This document shows positions 51,789-56,865 of a DNA stretch of 64,000 bases, one piece after another. The notes under the pieces were generated by a model. That model made no database searches. It worked only from the letters and a program-made list of their open reading frames with translations, and had not been told where the DNA came from. The translations under genes were made by a program, and so were the position numbers. The stretch covers positions 1,492,001 to 1,556,000 of the forward strand of contig NC_051069.1 of assembly GCF_004664715.2 (NCBI RefSeq). Direction: 5' to 3'. This DNA comes from Peromyscus leucopus. Its lineage: Eukaryota; Chordata; Mammalia; Rodentia; Cricetidae. How positions within the stretch are numbered: the stretch's first letter is position 1; every line of letters begins with the position of its first letter.

Positions 51789-54035
51789 TCCTGTGGCAAT
51801 CCTAGGAACATAGAGTAAATGATGTCTAACCCCGCGTGTGTGCTGAGACAGGACCCTGCAGGTAGTCACACCTGGGCACTTCCCCTCAGAACTTGTTTCT
51901 GGCACAATGTGTCCAGCTTCAGATAAAGCAGGCAGGGTCCAGCCCATGACAGGGAGATGCTCCAGAAAGGAAACTGTGGGACAACTAAAATGGCTGCTAT
52001 GGGGATGGCACTCTTATCTCCAGACAAGGCTTCCAGAAAGGTTTTTAAACCCAGAGGAGAAATCCTCTCACAGCAGGGTGCGTCCGGATTTGGGATTTGG
52101 CGGTGTGGGAAAGGACAGGGCAGTCCAGCGACCTCTTGCATAAAGTAAGAGTGACATCTGGTGGCTGCCCTGCTGAGTCTCAGAGCTCTCCCATCCAATC
52201 CATGCAGCGCCCCTCCCTCCCTGCTCCCTGTGAAGGAAGGAACTGGAGTTCAGAGAGGGCACTTCCTCAGAGACCTTCTAGACTGCCCCAGGGTAGAGAC
52301 CAGGTCTTCTGGAGTCCAGGACAGGGCTCCCGTTTTCTGCTTATATCCTCTATTGTCCTCTCTGATCAAAATCTGCTGTGCACAAAACAGGTGTGAAGGC
52401 TGTCACCCCAGCACTCGGGAGGCTGAGGCAGGTGAAGTCAGGAAAGTCTGAGGGAAGCCTGAGCTGCATAATGAGTTCTAGGCCACCTGGACTGCAGAGT
52501 TATCTCAGATAGACCACAGACCCTATCTCAGACAGACAACCTCTGCTCTAGACAAAAGGCCACAAGGAACAGTCTGTGGCTATCAAGTGTAATCATGCAA
52601 AGAACAGGCACGGGTTCTTCTATGATCAGCATGTTTATTCTCCGTTACACCAGGAAGGAAGGCTTTTGATTTCTTATGGTTCTGGGGGAATCAAACCCAA
52701 AACCTTGTGCACAGTGAACAAGGGCTTTCCTACTGAAATGCTCTCCAAGCCTTTTCCTGTTAGTTCACTCTAGGACGCCAGAACCTAGTCAGAGCACAGC
52801 GAAACCCTCGCAGGCACCTGCTGTCTGTTCCTCCTGTTCGCCTGCTTTCCCTGTATTATTCTGAATGTTTGTCGTTCTCCCGGTTTTTAGGAATAGTTTT
52901 CCTCAACTGTCTACATCCCTACATGATGTATTTTCTGCCTCACTTTGCCTAAGCAACCATAGAAGTCATTCCTATGGAGCCACTTAATAAATAAACAAAC
53001 AACCTCACGAAGTGACCTGCTGCCTCCCAGACTGCATCTTTACTAGAGTGTACAGACCCTGGCGGGTTCTGCAGAGAAAGGGGGATGGTGGTACGAAAGC
53101 CTTACAGAGTGAGGACTTGCAGAGTGCCCTGTGGGCTGTGCCTCCAAGGAGAAGCACTGGCTCTAATGCTATTCGGTAGATGATTTAGCAGATAGTTCAC
53201 ATACTGCTTTAGATTTTCTTCAGTCACTATCTGGCTGTCAGCATCAACTGTGAGTCCCTGGAATCTGTTCCCGTTCTGAATCCCCTCTTCTCTTTGTTTC
53301 CTTCACAACCCCCAAGCTTCATCGTTTCCCAATCTAAGAAAGACAGCTACTGAACAGCCTCTCTAAAGGTCCTCAAATTTGGCCATGGATTCATGGAACC
53401 ATATTTTTTTTAATATATTACATTTTATTGGAGGGGTGGATAGGATGGGTGGTACACATACATTACCATGCACATGTGGAGGCCATAAGACAGCTTGCAA
53501 TAATTAGTTCTCTCCTTCCAACGTGTGAGTCCTGGGGATCAAACCCAGGGTATCAGGCTTGGCAGCAAGCACCTTTACCCACGGAACCATCTCACTTGCC
53601 CAAGTACCATGTTTTCTAAAAGGAAAATAAACAGGGTGCAATCATTCGCTGGTGTCATTAGGGTACTGGAATGGGTTCCTGATATCAGGCACACAGGAAA
53701 GTCCAGGGTGGGGATGGCCATGCTGTGGTGAATGTGCTTATACTTCATACTCTCCAAGTTCAAGAGAGGGATGGACACAAGAAAGCTTCACTAGTGAATA
53801 ACAAGGTAGAGATAGCGGGGTGGCCGAGACATGTCTCACTGATTTCCTGTTTGCTTTCAGAGTTGGAAATAACTTCTGGTGGATTCCTGTTGTGGGTCCT
53901 ATGGTTGGTGCCGTCCTTGGAGGCCTCTTCTACATTCTTTTAATCCAAATGCATCACTCAGACCCCAGCTCAGAAGCGAAGGCAGAGCCATATGAGAACA
54001 AGCTAGAGAAACATGAACTCAGCGTCATCATGTAG
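8667..54035 (+). CDS. Aqp9: Aquaporin-9 (aquaglyceroporin), complete six-exon coding sequence
   Basis: Spliced CDS: join(8667-8777, 32118-32244, 36257-36394, 39089-39207, 50652-50869, 53861-54035), 888 nt, 295 residues plus TAG, the usual AQP9 length. The family forms tetrameric plasma-membrane channels for water, glycerol, urea and other small neutral solutes, best known in hepatocytes (glycerol uptake for gluconeogenesis), leukocytes and epididymis. Seen here: first NPA at residues 84-86 (GGHINPAV), second NPA at 216-218 followed by R219 and D220, the Asp typical of aquaglyceroporins. By alignment with GlpF the selectivity-filter positions are F64, C213 and R219, a wide glycerol-type pore. 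Six hydrophobic helices lie at about 27-47, 57-75, 104-125, 165-181, 192-210 and 243-266. N142-A-T in loop C is a possible N-glycosylation sequon. The tail ends SVIM, a possible class II PDZ ligand (inference). No frameshift or premature stop is present, so the gene looks functional. The alternative paralogues AQP3, AQP7 and AQP10 fit worse, because the N-terminus, C-terminus and length all match AQP9. Confidence 0.97.
9252..9345 (+). repeat. ID element (BC1-derived SINE)
   Basis: Matches the tRNA-Ala/BC1-derived ID SINE: ggttggggacttagcttagt, gtggaacgcaagg, aaggccctgggttcggtcct, then an A-rich tail with aaaac units. Located in intron 1 about 480 bases after exon 1. Confidence 0.88.
9367..9492. 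repeat. Compound microsatellite (CT)n(GT)n
   Basis: (CT)n from 9367 to about 9445 with CCCT interruptions, then (GT)n to 9492. Probably length-polymorphic. Confidence 0.95.
9493..9600 (-). repeat. B3-like SINE fragment
   Basis: Reverse fragment with ccaccatgtgggctcaaggg, cagtcaggtcatcagact and cactgacccatctta, typical of the 3' half of a reversed B3. It abuts the GT tract. Confidence 0.6.
10262..10414 (-). repeat. B1 SINE, diverged
   Basis: Poly-T head, then aaaaggtctcattatgtagc, ctggcttcaaactcataaa and ctggggttaaaggtgtgtgc. Confidence 0.8.
10415..11868. other. Intron 1, no feature recognised
   Basis: Apparently single-copy intronic sequence. No exon-like open frame with AG and GT borders matching a known AQP9 isoform was seen. 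Confidence 0.4.
11884..12057 (-). repeat. B1 SINE with 15-bp target duplication
   Basis: Full-length reverse B1 with TTTTG-repeat tail. It is flanked by agaagtgtgattttt at 11869-11883 and 12058-12072. A young-looking insertion. Confidence 0.9.
12379..12426 (+). repeat. 16-bp minisatellite, three copies
   Basis: Three head-to-tail copies of cttctgtctgtagtgg; the middle copy differs at two bases (ccatag). Confidence 0.85.
12427..15292. other. Intron 1, no feature recognised
   Basis: Mostly non-repetitive, with A runs at 13428-13444 and 14163-14180. Short open frames only. Confidence 0.4.
15293..15430 (-). repeat. B1 SINE, diverged
   Basis: Reverse B1: gacagggtctcattatatag, accaggctgggctcgaactc, gagattaaaagtgtgcacca. 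Confidence 0.8.
15700..16205 (+). mobile_element. MaLR/ERVL-type LTR relic, interrupted by a B1
   Basis: The left part has tctccctttctcattttgct, caccatgtgact and gagccaaaaataaatcttt (a polyadenylation signal context). The right part after the B1 has gttcaagcagcacacagct and aacccagacag. This order is typical of mammalian MaLR LTRs. Limits are approximate and the subfamily is not assigned. Confidence 0.5.
15993..16138 (-). repeat. B1 SINE inside the MaLR-like LTR
   Basis: Reverse B1: tttgagacaaggtttcacat, ggttggccttgaactgatct, gggatcataggcatgtatca. It splits the surrounding LTR, so it inserted later. Confidence 0.75.
16590..16725 (+). repeat. MIR element
   Basis: MIR core signature: acagataaggaaattaaggc, gtaagtgacttgtccaagca, acagagccaggattagaatc, ctctgctttcttccc. 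An ancient mammalian SINE, well kept. Confidence 0.8.
16730..18290 (-). repeat. Possible ancient L1, antisense fragment
   Basis: T-rich sequence with phrases reminiscent of antisense L1 ORF2/3' UTR. It continues in the same style after the ERV at 18297-19403. The match is weak by eye; part may be unique intron. Confidence 0.3.
18297..19403 (-). mobile_element. Compact class II ERV (LTR, short internal region, partial LTR)
   Basis: An insertion of 1107 bases flanked by the 6-bp target duplication atgaaa at 18291-18296 and 19404-19409, the size typical of class II (ERVK) elements. The 3' LTR is 18297-18596 in minus orientation. Next to it is a polypurine tract (minus strand of 18597-18610), as expected just upstream of a 3' LTR. 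The internal part (about 18611-19261) has no usable coding frame. The remaining 142 bases (19262-19403) match only the start of the LTR, so a deletion has removed the rest of the 5' LTR and most of the internal region. It cannot encode proteins. Confidence 0.85.
19410..19925 (-). repeat. Ancient L1 antisense fragments
   Basis: Contains agccctgcattcttggtact and, after a B2 insertion, taaggttgcattagcctcc with aatgggttggaattatttct, resembling antisense L1 ORF2. The ERV and the B2 interrupt it. Confidence 0.45.
19585..19815 (-). repeat. B2 SINE
   Basis: Reverse B2: aagatttattttttg, accaaaagagggcattgaat, ggttgtgagctgccacatag, gggacctctggaagaagaga, gagccagctctccagcccc. Confidence 0.85.
19925..20098 (-). 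repeat. B3 SINE
   Basis: Reverse B3: tgtggaggtcagagaacctt, ccaccatgggggtcctgggg, cttggcagcaagcaccttta, tgctgagccatctcactggt. Confidence 0.85.
20113..20300 (-). repeat. B2 SINE with 14-bp target duplication
   Basis: Reverse B2 of young appearance (aacatttatttatttattat, ggttgtgagccaccatgtgg, tgagccatctctccagcccc). It is flanked by tccaagaatacttt at 20099-20112 and 20301-20314. Confidence 0.92.
20385..20426. repeat. Poly(A) run of about 42 bases
   Basis: Near-pure A tract between two plain intronic stretches. No SINE body is evident on either side, so it may be the tail of a very short or heavily truncated retrocopy. Confidence 0.85.
20525..20660 (+). repeat. Degenerate B1/B4-like SINE
   Basis: Phrases cttctagtacttgggaggtg, ggatccagattcatggccaa and aagccaacctgggctacatg are B1-like. 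Strongly diverged. Confidence 0.5.
20661..21719. other. Intron 1, no feature recognised
   Basis: Apparently non-repetitive. Open frames near 21070-21440 show no recognisable domain. Confidence 0.4.
21720..21848 (-). repeat. B1 SINE
   Basis: GTTT-repeat tail then caggttttctctagactagc, ctggcctcaaactcacaaag, gggattaaaggtgggtccca. Confidence 0.8.
22393..22545 (+). repeat. B1/B4-like SINE
   Basis: Begins ggcatggtggtgtacaccg; later gagttcaaggccagcctggg, ctgcctgaaactctgtctca and an A-rich end. Confidence 0.65.
23091..23258 (-). repeat. B1 SINE with short target duplication
   Basis: Full-length reverse B1 (cgggacagggtttctctgtg ... gggattaaaggcgtgcgcca). The flanks share aagatgcag on both sides. 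Confidence 0.88.
23295..23467 (-). repeat. B3 SINE with internal (TG)n
   Basis: (TG)n at about 23316-23350, then acaactcatttctctccttc, cacgtgggtccctggaactg, ggcttggcagcaagtccctt, gctatctcactggcccc. Confidence 0.8.
23468..24631. other. Intron 1, no feature recognised
   Basis: No repeat or exon signal that I can name. Open frames on both strands around 23510-24000 are not supported by any motif. Confidence 0.35.
24632..24890 (-). repeat. B2-type SINE with (GA)n(GT)n insert
   Basis: Contains purine simple repeat (about 24659-24699) and (TG)n, then gaccagaagagggcatcaga, ggttgtgagctatctgacat, gggtgctgggaatcgaaccc and ctctctctccagcc. Confidence 0.8.
25045..25150 (-). repeat. Possible MIR fragment
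   Basis: ggtctccctatttataaaat with atggtgacag resembles the reverse complement of the MIR core. Short and weak. Confidence 0.35.
25285..25560 (-). repeat. B4-type SINE
   Basis: Reverse element with gatcagaggacagcctcagg, then ctttctgtggtttctgggg, cagaactcaggccctcacac and aaacacagagccatctcccc. A composite B1/ID-like structure as in B4. Confidence 0.65.
25975..26205 (-). repeat. Degenerate B1/B4-like SINE with a local duplication
   Basis: ggcgttgagacattgtctca, tctgatcttcctacttctgc and agtgctgcgattacatgtg indicate a reverse B1/B4. A 19-base segment beginning gagaggtaaatgagaactt / gacaggtaaatgagaacct is duplicated at about 26020-26057. Confidence 0.5.
26206..28479. other. Intron 1, mostly unrecognised sequence with microsatellites
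   Basis: Includes (CA)n at 26957-27023, a C run at about 27103-27117 and a small tandem gcttgaac repeat at about 26337-26353. No exon or named repeat otherwise. Confidence 0.45.
28480..28722 (-). repeat. B2-type SINE with (GT)n
   Basis: (GT)n at about 28496-28543, then gatgagaagagggtggtaga, ggagttataggtgttgtgaa, gtgctgggaactgaacacag and gagccatctttctagcc. Confidence 0.75.
28884..29390 (-). mobile_element. Possible solo LTR
   Basis: Read on the minus strand, the sequence has an AATAAA-type signal (within tagtaaataaacactcttcg) followed by a U5-like end gagtctggggtctccttcag, and the plus-strand start tgtaggg gives a CA terminus. Gammaretrovirus-like (class I) LTRs look like this. The outer border is uncertain and no target duplication was found. 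Confidence 0.35.
29662..29964 (+). mobile_element. 5'-truncated class II LTR (copy A)
   Basis: About 300 bases matching, in opposite orientation, the LTR at 30978-31446. It includes a B1-like phrase cacctttaatctcaatacta, a TATA box tatataaa (29793-29800) and the end aataagattgttcatctata. Two bases (tc) separate this end from a primer-binding-site-like sequence at 29965. The first part of U3 is missing. Confidence 0.75.
29965..30029 (-). pseudogene. tRNA-Lys(CTT)-like sequence at the primer-binding-site position of LTR copy A
   Basis: On the minus strand the 65 bases match nucleotides 12-76 of tRNA-Lys(CTT), including the CTT anticodon and the terminal CCA, with four mismatches, three of them G-to-A. 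On the plus strand the first 18 bases (tggtgcccaatgtggggc) are a Lys1,2-type retroviral primer-binding site placed two bases after the LTR end. CCA is added after tRNA transcription, so this is a copy of mature tRNA, not a tRNA gene. The acceptor 5' strand and most of the D arm start are missing. Confidence 0.8.
30030..30639. other. Intron 1, no feature recognised
   Basis: Follows the tRNA-like sequence. I saw no coding similarity and no clear ERV leader. Confidence 0.35.
30640..30940 (-). repeat. B4-type SINE
   Basis: GT-rich head, then gaggacaccagaggaggaca, cctcaacactggggttttta, ggactttgaattcaggtctt and cactgagccatctgcccag. Confidence 0.7.
30978..31446 (-). mobile_element. Class II solo LTR (copy B) with B1-like U3 modules
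   Basis: Minus-strand LTR of about 469 bases: start tatggtgatactttatttg, TATA region (31139-31146) and end gttcatctaca. Its U3 has two 'ggcgtgt' B1-type blocks (gagattaaaggcgtgtatct and gggattaagggcgtgtgctt). It is the inverted partner of copy A and close kin of the LTR at 42622-43031. No clear target duplication was found. Confidence 0.75.
31447..32117. other. Intron 1 end, no repeat recognised
   Basis: Leads into the exon 2 acceptor through a short pyrimidine tract (tgtcttttctttctag). Confidence 0.5.
32118..32244 (+). CDS. Aqp9: Aqp9 coding exon 2 (residues 38-79 plus first base of codon 80)
   Basis: The acceptor is tttctag (AG 32116-32117) and the donor is G|gtacgc at 32245, which keeps G at +5 but lacks the A at +4 and T at +6. 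The exon encodes [15 protein letters not shown] through YVTGGVS: the end of helix 1, extracellular loop A and helix 2. F64 of the selectivity filter is here. It leaves in phase 1, matching exon 3. Confidence 0.96.
32290..32475 (+). repeat. MIR element just after exon 2
   Basis: ggttggctgctttacacaca, ttatttattatgtctctac, gagtaggtattgatatcttt, tggatgaaaaaatttaaata and gtaagtggcttatgtaaaa follow the MIR consensus order. It starts about 45 bases after the exon 2 donor. Confidence 0.7.
32476..33834. other. Intron 2, no feature recognised
   Basis: A short MIR-like phrase (atgttatcccattttgtagc) occurs at about 33605-33624; the rest is plain intron. Confidence 0.4.
33835..33992 (-). repeat. B3 SINE with (GT)n
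   Basis: (GT)n at about 33841-33874, then acatgtggaggccataaatt, ccgtatgggtcttggggatt and tttggtggcaagtgcctttg. Confidence 0.75.
33993..35604. other. Intron 2, no feature recognised
   Basis: Apparently unique sequence with a TTTG-rich patch at about 34832-34862. Confidence 0.4.
35605..35760 (-). repeat. B2-type SINE
   Basis: agtccagaggagggcatcgg, gctggagtcacagatggttt, gagctacctggtgtgggtgc and gggaaccaaacttgagtcct mark a reverse B2 lacking its head. Confidence 0.7.
35761..36256. other. Intron 2 end
   Basis: No repeat recognised. Pyrimidine-rich stretch (about 36160-36254) before the exon 3 acceptor. Confidence 0.5.
36257..36394 (+). CDS. Aqp9: Aqp9 coding exon 3 (residues 80-125, first NPA)
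   Basis: The acceptor is cctcacag and the donor gtgagt at 36395. The split codon G|GA restores Gly80, then [12 protein letters not shown] forms the first half-helix with NPA at 84-86. Helix 3 follows ([22 protein letters not shown], about 104-125 overall). The exon ends in phase 1 with the first base of Asp126. Confidence 0.97.
36570..36830 (-). repeat. B2 SINE
   Basis: aggccagaagagggtatcag, gagacaccatgtgggttctg, ggactcaaactcgggtcctc and gagccacctctctagacccc. A GTTT-rich insert occurs at 36611-36645. Confidence 0.8.
37200..37350 (+). repeat. B1/B4-like SINE
   Basis: gcatggtagcacactcccat, aatcctagcacctgtgagg, attcaaggccagtctcagtg and accttgtctcag with an A-rich tail. Confidence 0.65.
38117..38625 (-). 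mobile_element. Class II solo LTR, 509 bp, with 6-bp target duplication and B1-like modules
   Basis: Flanked by atacac at 38111-38116 and 38626-38631. The termini read tg...ca. The minus-strand end (ttcatgctaca) is shared with the ERV at 18297, so the two are related. TATA at about 38362-38369 (reverse). Its U3 contains two or three tandem B1-like pieces (gggattaaaggcgtgtatca, gccttgaactcacagagatc, aggattaaaggtgtgagtgc). Confidence 0.88.
38639..38821 (+). repeat. Full-length B1 SINE with 14-bp target duplication
   Basis: Starts ggccgggcggtggtggcgc in the full 5' form and ends in a mixed A/AAT tail. Flanked by aatacacagctttg at 38625-38638 and 38822-38835. One of the youngest-looking SINEs in the window. 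Confidence 0.95.
39089..39207 (+). CDS. Aqp9: Aqp9 coding exon 4 (residues 126-165, loop C)
   Basis: The acceptor is ttccatag and the donor gtaagt at 39208. G|AT restores Asp126. The exon encodes [12 protein letters not shown] and on to PNAFVDQ, the long extracellular loop C that enlarges aquaglyceroporins compared with water-only aquaporins. N142-A-T is a possible sequon. A stack of nested repeats ends only about 60 bases upstream of the acceptor. Confidence 0.95.
39690..39825 (+). repeat. B1 SINE, diverged
   Basis: tggatgtggtggcacacatt, ataatcccagcatttgggag, aggccagactggtccacat and gagaccctatcatg. Confidence 0.7.
40092..40266 (+). repeat. B2 SINE
   Basis: ataagagcactggctgctct, tgattgctcataactatctg, caactccaggttcaggtgat, then acacatacacataaaataaa. 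Forward B2 lacking its first bases. Confidence 0.8.
40267..42250. other. Intron 4, unrecognised AT-rich sequence
   Basis: A short B1 remnant lies near 40437-40460 (atgcctgtaatcccagcaca). From about 41230 the region is AT-rich and could be an unrecognised old element; I cannot name it. Confidence 0.35.
42251..42360 (+). repeat. Imperfect minisatellite before L1 copy 1
   Basis: Three diverging units of about 30-40 bases built on gttagaaggaaaacatcagg / aatgagaga, ending against the L1 5' region. It may be part of the L1 promoter region or a separate tandem repeat. Confidence 0.6.
42622..43031 (-). mobile_element. Class II solo LTR (copy C) inside the L1 5' UTR
   Basis: 410-base LTR in minus orientation, starting tgtggtggtaatc on that strand. 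Flanked by cacatc at 42616-42621 and 43032-43037, a 6-bp target duplication. The second L1 copy carries the uninterrupted site (gaacacatcctgtgacctg at about 58529), which proves the insertion. Same family as copies A and B; TATA-like ctatttata at 42767-42775 is read in reverse. Confidence 0.88.
43672..44790 (+). pseudogene. L1 ORF1 remnant (copy 1) with poly-Glu expansion
   Basis: L1 ORF1 encodes the RNA-binding chaperone of the L1 particle. It starts [15 protein letters not shown] at 43672; a missing A near 43783 shifts the frame. The coiled-coil and RRM region are readable ([20 protein letters not shown] from 44071, then [15 protein letters not shown]), then a long (GAA)n tract, then [20 protein letters not shown]. 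The copy-1 frame stops at 44482-44484, before the C-terminal domain. Confidence 0.88.
44217..44306 (+). repeat. (GAA)n expansion in L1 ORF1
   Basis: About 90 bases of GTA then GAA/AAA repeats, coding for a run of Glu in the ORF1 frame. The matching site in copy 2 (59674-59695) has only atagaaggagaagaattcc, so the tract grew in this copy. Confidence 0.92.
44868..48045 (+). pseudogene. L1 ORF2 remnant (copy 1): endonuclease and reverse transcriptase
   Basis: ORF2 normally gives the APE-type endonuclease and reverse transcriptase. Visible blocks: [24 protein letters not shown] (about 44985-45005), GDFNTPF (from about 45298), and in the [22 protein letters not shown] (46672-46731), [37 protein letters not shown], and the catalytic LLFADDM box (FADD at 47196-47207). 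Numerous stops and frameshifts are present. The C-terminal third is cut at about 48045. A B1 splits it at 45719. Confidence 0.92.
45719..45907 (+). repeat. B1 SINE inserted in L1 ORF2, 17-bp target duplication
   Basis: B1 with A-rich tail of aaac units. Flanked by aaagacttccaagaatt at 45702-45718 and 45908-45924. Absent from the same place in L1 copy 2 (about 61116). Confidence 0.95.
48046..49489. other. Intron 4 after L1 copy 1, no feature recognised
   Basis: Apparently unique. Several open frames of 60-130 codons on both strands near 48300-49200 have no motif and overlap each other, so I do not call them. Confidence 0.4.
49490..49664 (-). repeat. B3 SINE
   Basis: gtgtgtatgtgtgtatgcac, cagaagccagagcacaactt, aaccaggtgggctcagaggt, gcttggcagcaaacagcct and cactgagccatcccacttgg. 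Confidence 0.75.
50365..50553 (-). repeat. B2-type SINE before exon 5
   Basis: agtcagaagagggcatcgga, gggaactgcagttacagct, gtgccgagaactgaacccat and ctctgcaagtgctctcaact. Ends about 100 bases before the exon 5 acceptor. Confidence 0.75.
50652..50869 (+). CDS. Aqp9: Aqp9 coding exon 5 (residues 166-237 plus two bases, second NPA)
   Basis: The acceptor is ctgctccag (AG 50650-50651) and the donor gtaagt at 50870. The exon encodes helix 4 ([15 protein letters not shown]), loop D, helix 5 and the second half-helix [13 protein letters not shown], with NPA at 216-218. R219 is the pore arginine and D220 the glycerol-channel Asp. It ends in phase 2 (AC|A, Thr238). A long open frame on the opposite strand across this exon is a coding shadow. 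Confidence 0.97.
51155..51341 (+). repeat. B1 SINE with small internal duplication
   Basis: gtggtggcgcacgcctttaa, aggcagagccaggcggatct, gaggccagcgaggctagcct (an extra partial copy of the central block) and an AAAG tail. Flanks gcagaagtcactg and gcagaagtccctg look like a slightly decayed target duplication. Confidence 0.9.
51505..51785 (+). repeat. B4-like SINE with (CA)n tail
   Basis: gcctgtaattccagagccg, agaggcagaggcaacacaca, then a second part atgtacatgcatggacattc and (CA)n at 51741-51785. Confidence 0.6.
51786..52384. other. Intron 5, no feature recognised
   Basis: GC-richer unique stretch with overlapping short open frames on both strands; none is supported. Confidence 0.4.
52385..52540 (+). 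repeat. Degenerate B1 SINE
   Basis: caccccagcactcgggaggc, tgaggcaggtgaagtcagga, gagttctaggccacctggac and accctatctcag. Confidence 0.65.
52541..53403. other. Intron 5, mostly unrecognised
   Basis: A possible reversed SINE scrap (gggggaatcaaacccaaaac ... tgctctccaagcc) lies at about 52680-52752. The rest is plain. Confidence 0.4.
53404..53601 (-). repeat. B3 SINE
   Basis: acatgtggaggccataagac, ttctctccttccaacgtgtg, gtcctggggatcaaacccag, gcttggcagcaagcaccttt and acccacggaaccatctcact. Confidence 0.8.
53861..54035 (+). CDS. Aqp9: Aqp9 coding exon 6 (residues 238-295, helix 6 and C-terminus)
   Basis: The acceptor is ttgctttcag. The exon encodes [13 protein letters not shown] into helix 6 and the cytosolic tail ending ELSVIM, with TAG at 54033-54035. 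The conserved WWIPVVGP block and the SVIM end are what one expects of AQP9. Confidence 0.96.
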
Positions 54036-56681
54036 TGGTGTGACCAGGTCTAGATTTACTATTCATTTGGTTCTCTCTTCAGAAAAGATGGCATCTGTGT
54101 GGTATGCTTTGGTGAGAATTGGGGATGGGGTAGGGGGAGATCTACCCAGTTTTCTCTAGCTATTGGGGACAAACCATCGCAAAGGCAGTCATGAAAAGCC
54201 CCACCCTCCCAAGAATAGCACTGTCTCCTGAGGCAGCTTTCTCTCCTGCCTACTTTATTGCATCTTTGATGGAAGTTCTTCCTCCCAGGTGATTGCTAAA
54301 AATTTGGAAACTTGACCATGGACTTGGCTGGATGGCCTCAGAGATCTTTATTACCCTGTATGAAACAGTGTCATCGGAGGCTCTGTCTTCACAATCTACA
54401 AATGCAATGTTCTGAAACGCAAAGGCCTGACAGTAGCTGTGCTTAACACCTACAGAATGGGGAGCAAAGAGTTAACACTCCACCAAGCTGAGCACAGTCT
54501 CTGCATAGGAGCTGGTATCCTCCCAACCTAGGGCTATAGAAAACACCAGAAAGCAGCTGGAAAGAGTGCTGTGGCATTTAGAAACCTCAAGACACATGAT
54601 AAATTTGGGAAACTGAATGACTTTTTTTTAAAATGGAAACCATTTGTCAGATTAATCTCTTGCTCTTCTGCATCTTAGATGGTCTCAATTAATTTCCAAG
54701 TCTTTAAGTATGCAATAACCTAAAATATGATTGTAACCTTGGTGGTGAAAAATCCGTCACTCGATCTTTTTAGCACAAATGTGTTTTCCTAATGGCTCAG
54801 TCGAGGACAGACCTCTGGAGTAGGCCGTGGCTGCAGTCATCTGTGTCCCCAGAAGCCCAAACTAAAAGCTAGTGGGAGCTGGCCAAGCAGACTGAAGTTG
54901 AAGGTAGAAAAAGTCCCTGGGACAAAAGCATGAACGACAGGCTGTATCGCCCACAAGACACTCATAGGTGTCGTCACAGTTGATCCCAACGTCGATCGCC
55001 TGGGGTAAATACGCACAGCAGCCATTTTCCAAATGAAATTCTCATGTGAATTAAGCAAGTTGCCCTCTGTTTTGCAGGGTGCCTTATGCCTTCCAGAAGC
55101 TCGCTAGCTGACTGAGGGTGTTAGACATCCCACTCAGGCTTATGTGAAAGGGGGCATCAGCGGCTTCCATCTGATCATTTTCATTTCATTTCTCTGAGAG
55201 AAACACTCTCAGAGGTCTTTCTTCCTCAGCCACTCTTGATTTCCTCCCCAGCCTCCTGGAGACAGTTTCTAACTAATGCTGCTTTCAACTGGAATGAGAA
55301 ATGCTCTACATCGGGGGACACACCTTCATCACAACTGGTAAAAGACCAGCATTCCTAGAGACAACAGCTTCCCCAGGCATTTTGCAAGGACAACAGAACA
55401 AGACATGAATGAGAAATGTCTCCAACGCTCTGTGCTGTGCAGCCTGTGGACATATGGACTCACTTTCTAACTCTGAAATTACCTACATATTTTTTTAGTT
55501 TAAATGCATTTGGGGGGATATTATTGTATTTAGGGTTTTTTTCCCCCATTTGATGGCTACCAAACATCCTTCGTTCAGAGTTTGTTGATACTGTCTAGGA
55601 TTTTGATTTCCTGTGAGAATTTTAGAAAATATTAATGCCCAGTTAGTCCTTTACAGATAGCTCGGGTGGTTCAGGCATGCATCAAGGACTGGAAACATGG
55701 ACTGGATTGAATCCTATGGGTCTAAGTTTTCCTTGAAAGCCATGTACAGTTGTCAGGATGGACTTGTTGGTAGTGCCTTTGGTTCCTGGTGGATTACAGC
55801 ATGGTTTGCAGTACTGGCAATTTTGCTCTCTCTTCCCCCTGCTCAGAACATCTGGAAACATCTGGAGACACTGATGGCTGTCACAACTAGGAATAGGGGA
55901 AAGAGTTAATGGATAGAGATGCTGCCACAACAAGGCAATATCAAACGCATGTCAATCATTGCCAGACTGAGAGACCCTGGAGTTTTGGAAGGTGAGGAGA
56001 TAATCGAGAGACTGAGGCCCTGTACCCTGGATTCAAGTTCTGTAGGGAGCAGAGATGTTGAACAAGCCAGAACAGAGCCTTATGGTAGATTCTAATTCTT
56101 AGAGCAGGAGGCAATCCAAACTTGGAGGTTTTTTTTTTTTGGGGGGGGGGATAGATTGTGCAATAGATGATCCATTCAGTTGCTCATTAAATACCACCAG
56201 ATGAGCAATGATCAAGATTATGAAGAGAAAGTGTATGGTACTGGAAGTCCACCCTGGAAAGGACATCTTAACAGGAAAAAAGCTCCCTTGTTCTATGCTC
56301 AGATCCACTCCTGTCCCAGATCTACAGTGAACATATTTGCCTCTGTTGGATTCTTCACCAAGAGAATATCTGTGAAGTTACTTGGTCCTGCACCAGCATC
56401 ACCAGTAGAGCCAAGACTCTCCTTTGAAAAGAACTCCTTTAGGAATTATAGTTACAACATTCCTCCCCCTGCCCCCCATCAGTTGAAAAGTTCCTAGGAG
56501 CATTTATCTTAATGTCAAAAACCAGAATTTTCTGTGATTTCCCCGACCAGTTGAGGTCTCAGAGCATGGTTCTACCCAGCAAATACCTCAGCAATTATTT
56601 AGTTGTTGGATAGGATAACTGAAGCTAAAAATATTTTTTAATTTAATCCTTAAGACATAATTATAATTTAAGTTGCGCGCA

Positions 56682-56726
<45 letters not shown>

Positions 56727-56865
56727 CTTGTTACATAAGTTATTTCAGCATTCAGCAATATCATCATGGGAAAAGAATTGGAATTTCTGATTACAGAGAA
56801 TGGTTTATAAGCTTTGTTTAGCCATAAAAAATGATTGTTCAAATAAAATTTTGTGTGGTATCCAC
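54036..56865 (+). other. Aqp9: Probable Aqp9 3' UTR with AATAAA at 56842-56847
   Basis: No further open frame of interest follows the stop. The first canonical AATAAA after the stop is at 56842-56847, followed by a GT-rich stretch (ttttgtgtggt), a plausible downstream element. This would give a 3' UTR of about 2.8 kb. An ATTAAA at 56186-56191 is an earlier alternative. A (CA)n tract (56685-56725) would lie inside the UTR. The region is otherwise unusually free of SINEs compared with the introns, consistent with retained transcript sequence. Confidence 0.45.
56685..56725 (+). repeat. (CA)n microsatellite in the presumed Aqp9 3' UTR
   Basis: About 20 CA units preceded by gcgcgcacgt, 117 bases before the AATAAA. 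Confidence 0.95.
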
